Below are positions 62,151 through 64,000 of a stretch of DNA of 64,000 nt, piece by piece. Position 1 is the first letter of the stretch. The number at the start of each line of letters is the position of its first letter. The stretch is taken from positions 310,001 to 374,000 of the forward strand of contig NZ_QXGL01000001.1 of NCBI RefSeq assembly GCF_003951095.1, in the 5' to 3' direction. The notes beneath the pieces were generated by a model. The model did no database searches. It was given only the letters and a program-made list of their open reading frames with translations, and had not been told where the DNA came from. Made by a program: the position numbers and the translations under genes. Source of the DNA: Bifidobacterium goeldii (lineage in GTDB: Bacteria > Actinomycetota > Actinomycetes > Actinomycetales > Bifidobacteriaceae).

Positions 62151-62951
62151 ATGACAGCAAGTACACAACCTCTGTTCGCAGTTGCTCAAGCGACGTGCCG
62201 AATGCCAAAGGTAACCACGCACAATGACCGTGCTTCATTGCGACTGCCCTCGTTATTTCGCCGCTTCTCTCACCATGCCAGCGACGAGCAGACGCAGTAC
62301 CGTACTCTTTTTGCTGACCTGTCGTTTACGCTCGAACGCGGCGATATTGTCGATTTAGTCGGCCCCTCGGGATCAGGTAAAAGCACATTGCTGACCACGC
62401 TTGCACAGTTAAATCCTCACGCGAGTGCCGAATTGTATCTTGAAGGCCAGCCGAGCACATCAATGAGCCCTGAATGGTGGCGTCGGCAGGTTGCGTATCT
62501 GCCGCAGCGCCCAACGTTGACCGGTGAAACTGTACGAGAAGCGATTCTTATGCCGTTTACGCTGCGCGTGCACCGTTTTGGTGACGATGGTACTGCGCTT
62601 ACTGAAACGCGCCCGGATGAGTCGATGTTGCGGCGCACGCTTGACACAGTGGGATGTTCAGATATTGAGCTTGAGCGTTCTCCGCAAGATCTCTCAGTTG
62701 GGCAACAAGCGCGCGTATGCCTGTTGCGTACTCTGCTCACCGTGCCGCAAGTGATGCTTGCTGATGAGGTGGATGCTGGCTTGGATGAGGACAATGCTGA
62801 CAAAGTCGGTGACATGCTCTCATATGCGGCTCGCGAGAAAGGCATGGCGATTATTCGCGTACGACATCGTGAAGCGGATGGGCGGGCAAATCGTACTATG
62901 CGTCTCGCAGCAGGCGTGCTTACACAGGTTGAAGGTGGAGAAACGCGATGA
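62151..62951 (+). CDS. ABC transporter ATP-binding protein (FetA/YbbL-like)
   Basis: ATPase of a putative exporter, paired with the UPF0014-type permease that follows with a 4-bp overlap. Walker A is GPSGSGKST near residue 72, the Q-loop VAYLPQRP, the signature LSVGQQARVCLLR (Val for the usual Gly), and Walker B VMLADEVDAGLDEDN; the switch His region is RVRHREADG. The N-terminal 50 residues before SLRLPSLFRRF are not conserved. The ATG at 62151 has no good ribosome-binding site, so the start may be downstream (62208 ATG). In E. coli FetAB helps iron homeostasis; the substrate here is inferred. Confidence 0.83.
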   Translation: MTASTQPLFAVAQATCRMPKVTTHNDRASLRLPSLFRRFSHHASDEQTQYRTLFADLSFTLERGDIVDLVGPSGSGKSTLLTTLAQLNPHASAELYLEGQPSTSMSPEWWRRQVAYLPQRPTLTGETVREAILMPFTLRVHRFGDDGTALTETRPDESMLRRTLDTVGCSDIELERSPQDLSVGQQARVCLLRTLLTVPQVMLADEVDAGLDEDNADKVGDMLSYAAREKGMAIIRVRHREADGRANRTMRLAAGVLTQVEGGETR

Positions 62952-63745
62952 ATACAACTACCGGCTCCTACCCCATTGACGTATTGGGGTTGATTATCAC
63001 CATCCTGTTAGTAGCGGTAGCTGCTGGCATGTCGTATGCGATGCGACTTGGCGTGCACCGGCAAATGCTGTGGGCTACTCTTCGTTCGCTGATTCAACTC
63101 TTGGCGATGGGTTATATTCTCAAGTTCGTTATCGAGCAGAATAATCCATGGCTGGTGTTTGCACTTATCGCGGTGATGATTCTTGCAGCAGTGCAAATCA
63201 CCATGTCACGAGCGGCGAATATTCCACGCTCAGTGATGCCATCAGTGTTGTTGACCCTTACTGCAAGCGTTATTTTGCAAGTATGCGTGGTTACGGAGCT
63301 TATTATTCGCCCGCACCCGTGGTATGCGCCAACTGTGCTGGCTACGTTGAGCGGCATGTTGTTGGGCAATGTGGTTTCGGCAGTAGCTGTAGCAATGAGC
63401 CGATTTTTTGCCGATATGGAAGCACGACGCTACGAAGTGGAAATGCTACTGAGTCTTGGTGCTACCCCGTTTGAGGCAGCTAAACCGTCGATTGTGTCAT
63501 CGGTGCGATTGGGCATGATTCCTACCATCTCGCAATTAGCGTCGAGCGGTATTGTGCTTATTCCGGGCATGATGGCCGGTCAGGTGATTGCTGGCGCAGA
63601 TCCGTTAACGGCAGCAAAATACCAGTTCGTGGTGCTGGCAGTTATTAGTGCGCTCACACTTATGGCTGATTCGCTCATTATGGTGTTGATTTATCGCACT
63701 TCGTTTACTGCGGTACACCAGTTCATCACTACGAGTGCACACTAA
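62948..63745 (+). CDS. ABC transporter permease (FetB/YbbM, UPF0014 family)
   Basis: A 265-residue protein with about seven membrane segments. UPF0014 family motifs are MRLGVHRQMLWATLRSLIQLLAMGYIL, ALIAVMILAAVQITMSRA, ATLSGMLLGNVVSAVAVAMSRF, EVEMLLSLGATPFEAAKPSIVSSVRLGMIPTISQLASSGIVLIPGMMAGQVIAGADPLTAAKYQ. Start codon ATG at 62948 overlaps the stop of the ATPase gene (ATGA-type overlap), with GGTGGAG upstream. It is the only permease for the preceding ATPase. Substrate iron or another metal is inferred. Confidence 0.9.
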   Translation: MNTTTGSYPIDVLGLIITILLVAVAAGMSYAMRLGVHRQMLWATLRSLIQLLAMGYILKFVIEQNNPWLVFALIAVMILAAVQITMSRAANIPRSVMPSVLLTLTASVILQVCVVTELIIRPHPWYAPTVLATLSGMLLGNVVSAVAVAMSRFFADMEARRYEVEMLLSLGATPFEAAKPSIVSSVRLGMIPTISQLASSGIVLIPGMMAGQVIAGADPLTAAKYQFVVLAVISALTLMADSLIMVLIYRTSFTAVHQFITTSAH

Positions 63746-63752
63746 CAATGCG

Positions 63753-63794
63753 TGTGGCGCTGTCTGCATGATATACGTTGCAGACAGCGCCACA
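63753..63794. terminator. bidirectional terminator between the permease gene and the last gene
   Basis: TGTGGCGCTGTCTGCA and TGCAGACAGCGCCACA form a perfect 16-bp stem with a 10-nt loop; TT follows on the plus strand. It lies between two convergent genes. Confidence 0.9.
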
Positions 63795-63829
63795 TTCGTG
63801 TTATAGCCTACCGTTGAGCGCGATACTGG

Positions 63830-64000
63830 TTATCGGCCGATACGGAATGGCGTGCGTTTGATTTTTGAGTGGCGCCGACGCGGACCGTCAGTATTGCCGT
63901 ACTTGGCGATCATGCGACGCTCATGGCGTTTAGCGTCTTCTCCACGTTCGTCACGCACGATACGGTTTTCATCATGATGATGAATGCGTTTGCCACCAGT
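63830..64000 (-). CDS. C-terminus of an unrecognised basic protein (cut by window edge)
   Basis: The last 56 residues are visible on the minus strand: GGKRIHHHDENRIVRDERG, EDAKRHERRMIAKYG and a very basic end RRRHSKIKRTPFRIGR. A highly basic tail of this type occurs on nucleic-acid-binding proteins such as RNA helicases, but no domain is seen, so no function is assigned. Confidence 0.65.
   Translation of the reverse strand, partial: TGGKRIHHHDENRIVRDERGEDAKRHERRMIAKYGNTDGPRRRHSKIKRTPFRIGR

Overview
This is an ordinary stretch of actinobacterial chromosome, most likely from Bifidobacteriaceae (Bifidobacterium or a close relative). Supporting evidence is the core gene content (pyk, uvrB, coaE, rpsA, folD, carD, glgB, greA, eno, mfd, pth), two whiB genes, a DUF5719/large glycosyltransferase pair, an LCP protein, a UPF0182 protein, a sortase signal of the LAXTG type and LacI-type operators like those of bifidobacterial central metabolism. 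GC looks moderate by eye (not counted) and falls in the restriction-modification island.

Layout. 1-6.0 kb: pyk (cut by the left edge), terC-like, uvrB, coaE and rpsA, all on the minus strand. 6.2-10.8 kb: folD, then a zinc/manganese ABC importer (binding lipoprotein, ATPase, permease) with a Zur-type operator before the ATPase-permease pair, then ispF. 11-16 kb: carD, glgB with a two-component system behind it, and a comF-like phosphoribosyltransferase. 16.7-29 kb: a HAD phosphatase, a zincin-like protein without its active-site motif, DUF5719 protein, giant membrane glycosyltransferase, whiB, LCP protein, a double-domain FtsK/EccC-like ATPase, a second whiB and a PdtaS-like kinase. 29-33.3 kb: hemolysin-III-like protein, greA, FKBP, L-serine dehydratase and a small membrane protein. 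33.5-37.4 kb: a 1223-residue cell-wall-anchored coiled-coil/CAP/Ig protein whose upstream region carries two long G tracts. 37.5-41.95 kb: tRNA-Leu, ppx, DUF501, divIC, eno and a GNAT.

42.0-50.9 kb is the most notable region: a phase-variable type I restriction-modification locus. hsdR-hsdM are followed by an hsdS that holds only an N-terminal half. Facing it is a complete hsdS, translationally coupled to three small genes (the last a DUF4160 protein), then a tyrosine recombinase, then a start-less C-terminal TRD cassette. Four copies of a 13-bp repeat, two in each orientation, bound both C-terminal TRD cassettes, so inversion would move a C-terminal TRD between the two hsdS N-halves in the correct reading frame.

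51-64 kb: mfd-pth (overlapping), a GNAT, UPF0182, a GH3 protein, DUF4186, a decayed histidine kinase, a FetA/FetB-like ABC exporter pair and the C-terminus of an unrecognised basic protein at the right edge. Many convergent gene pairs are separated by clear hairpin terminators.
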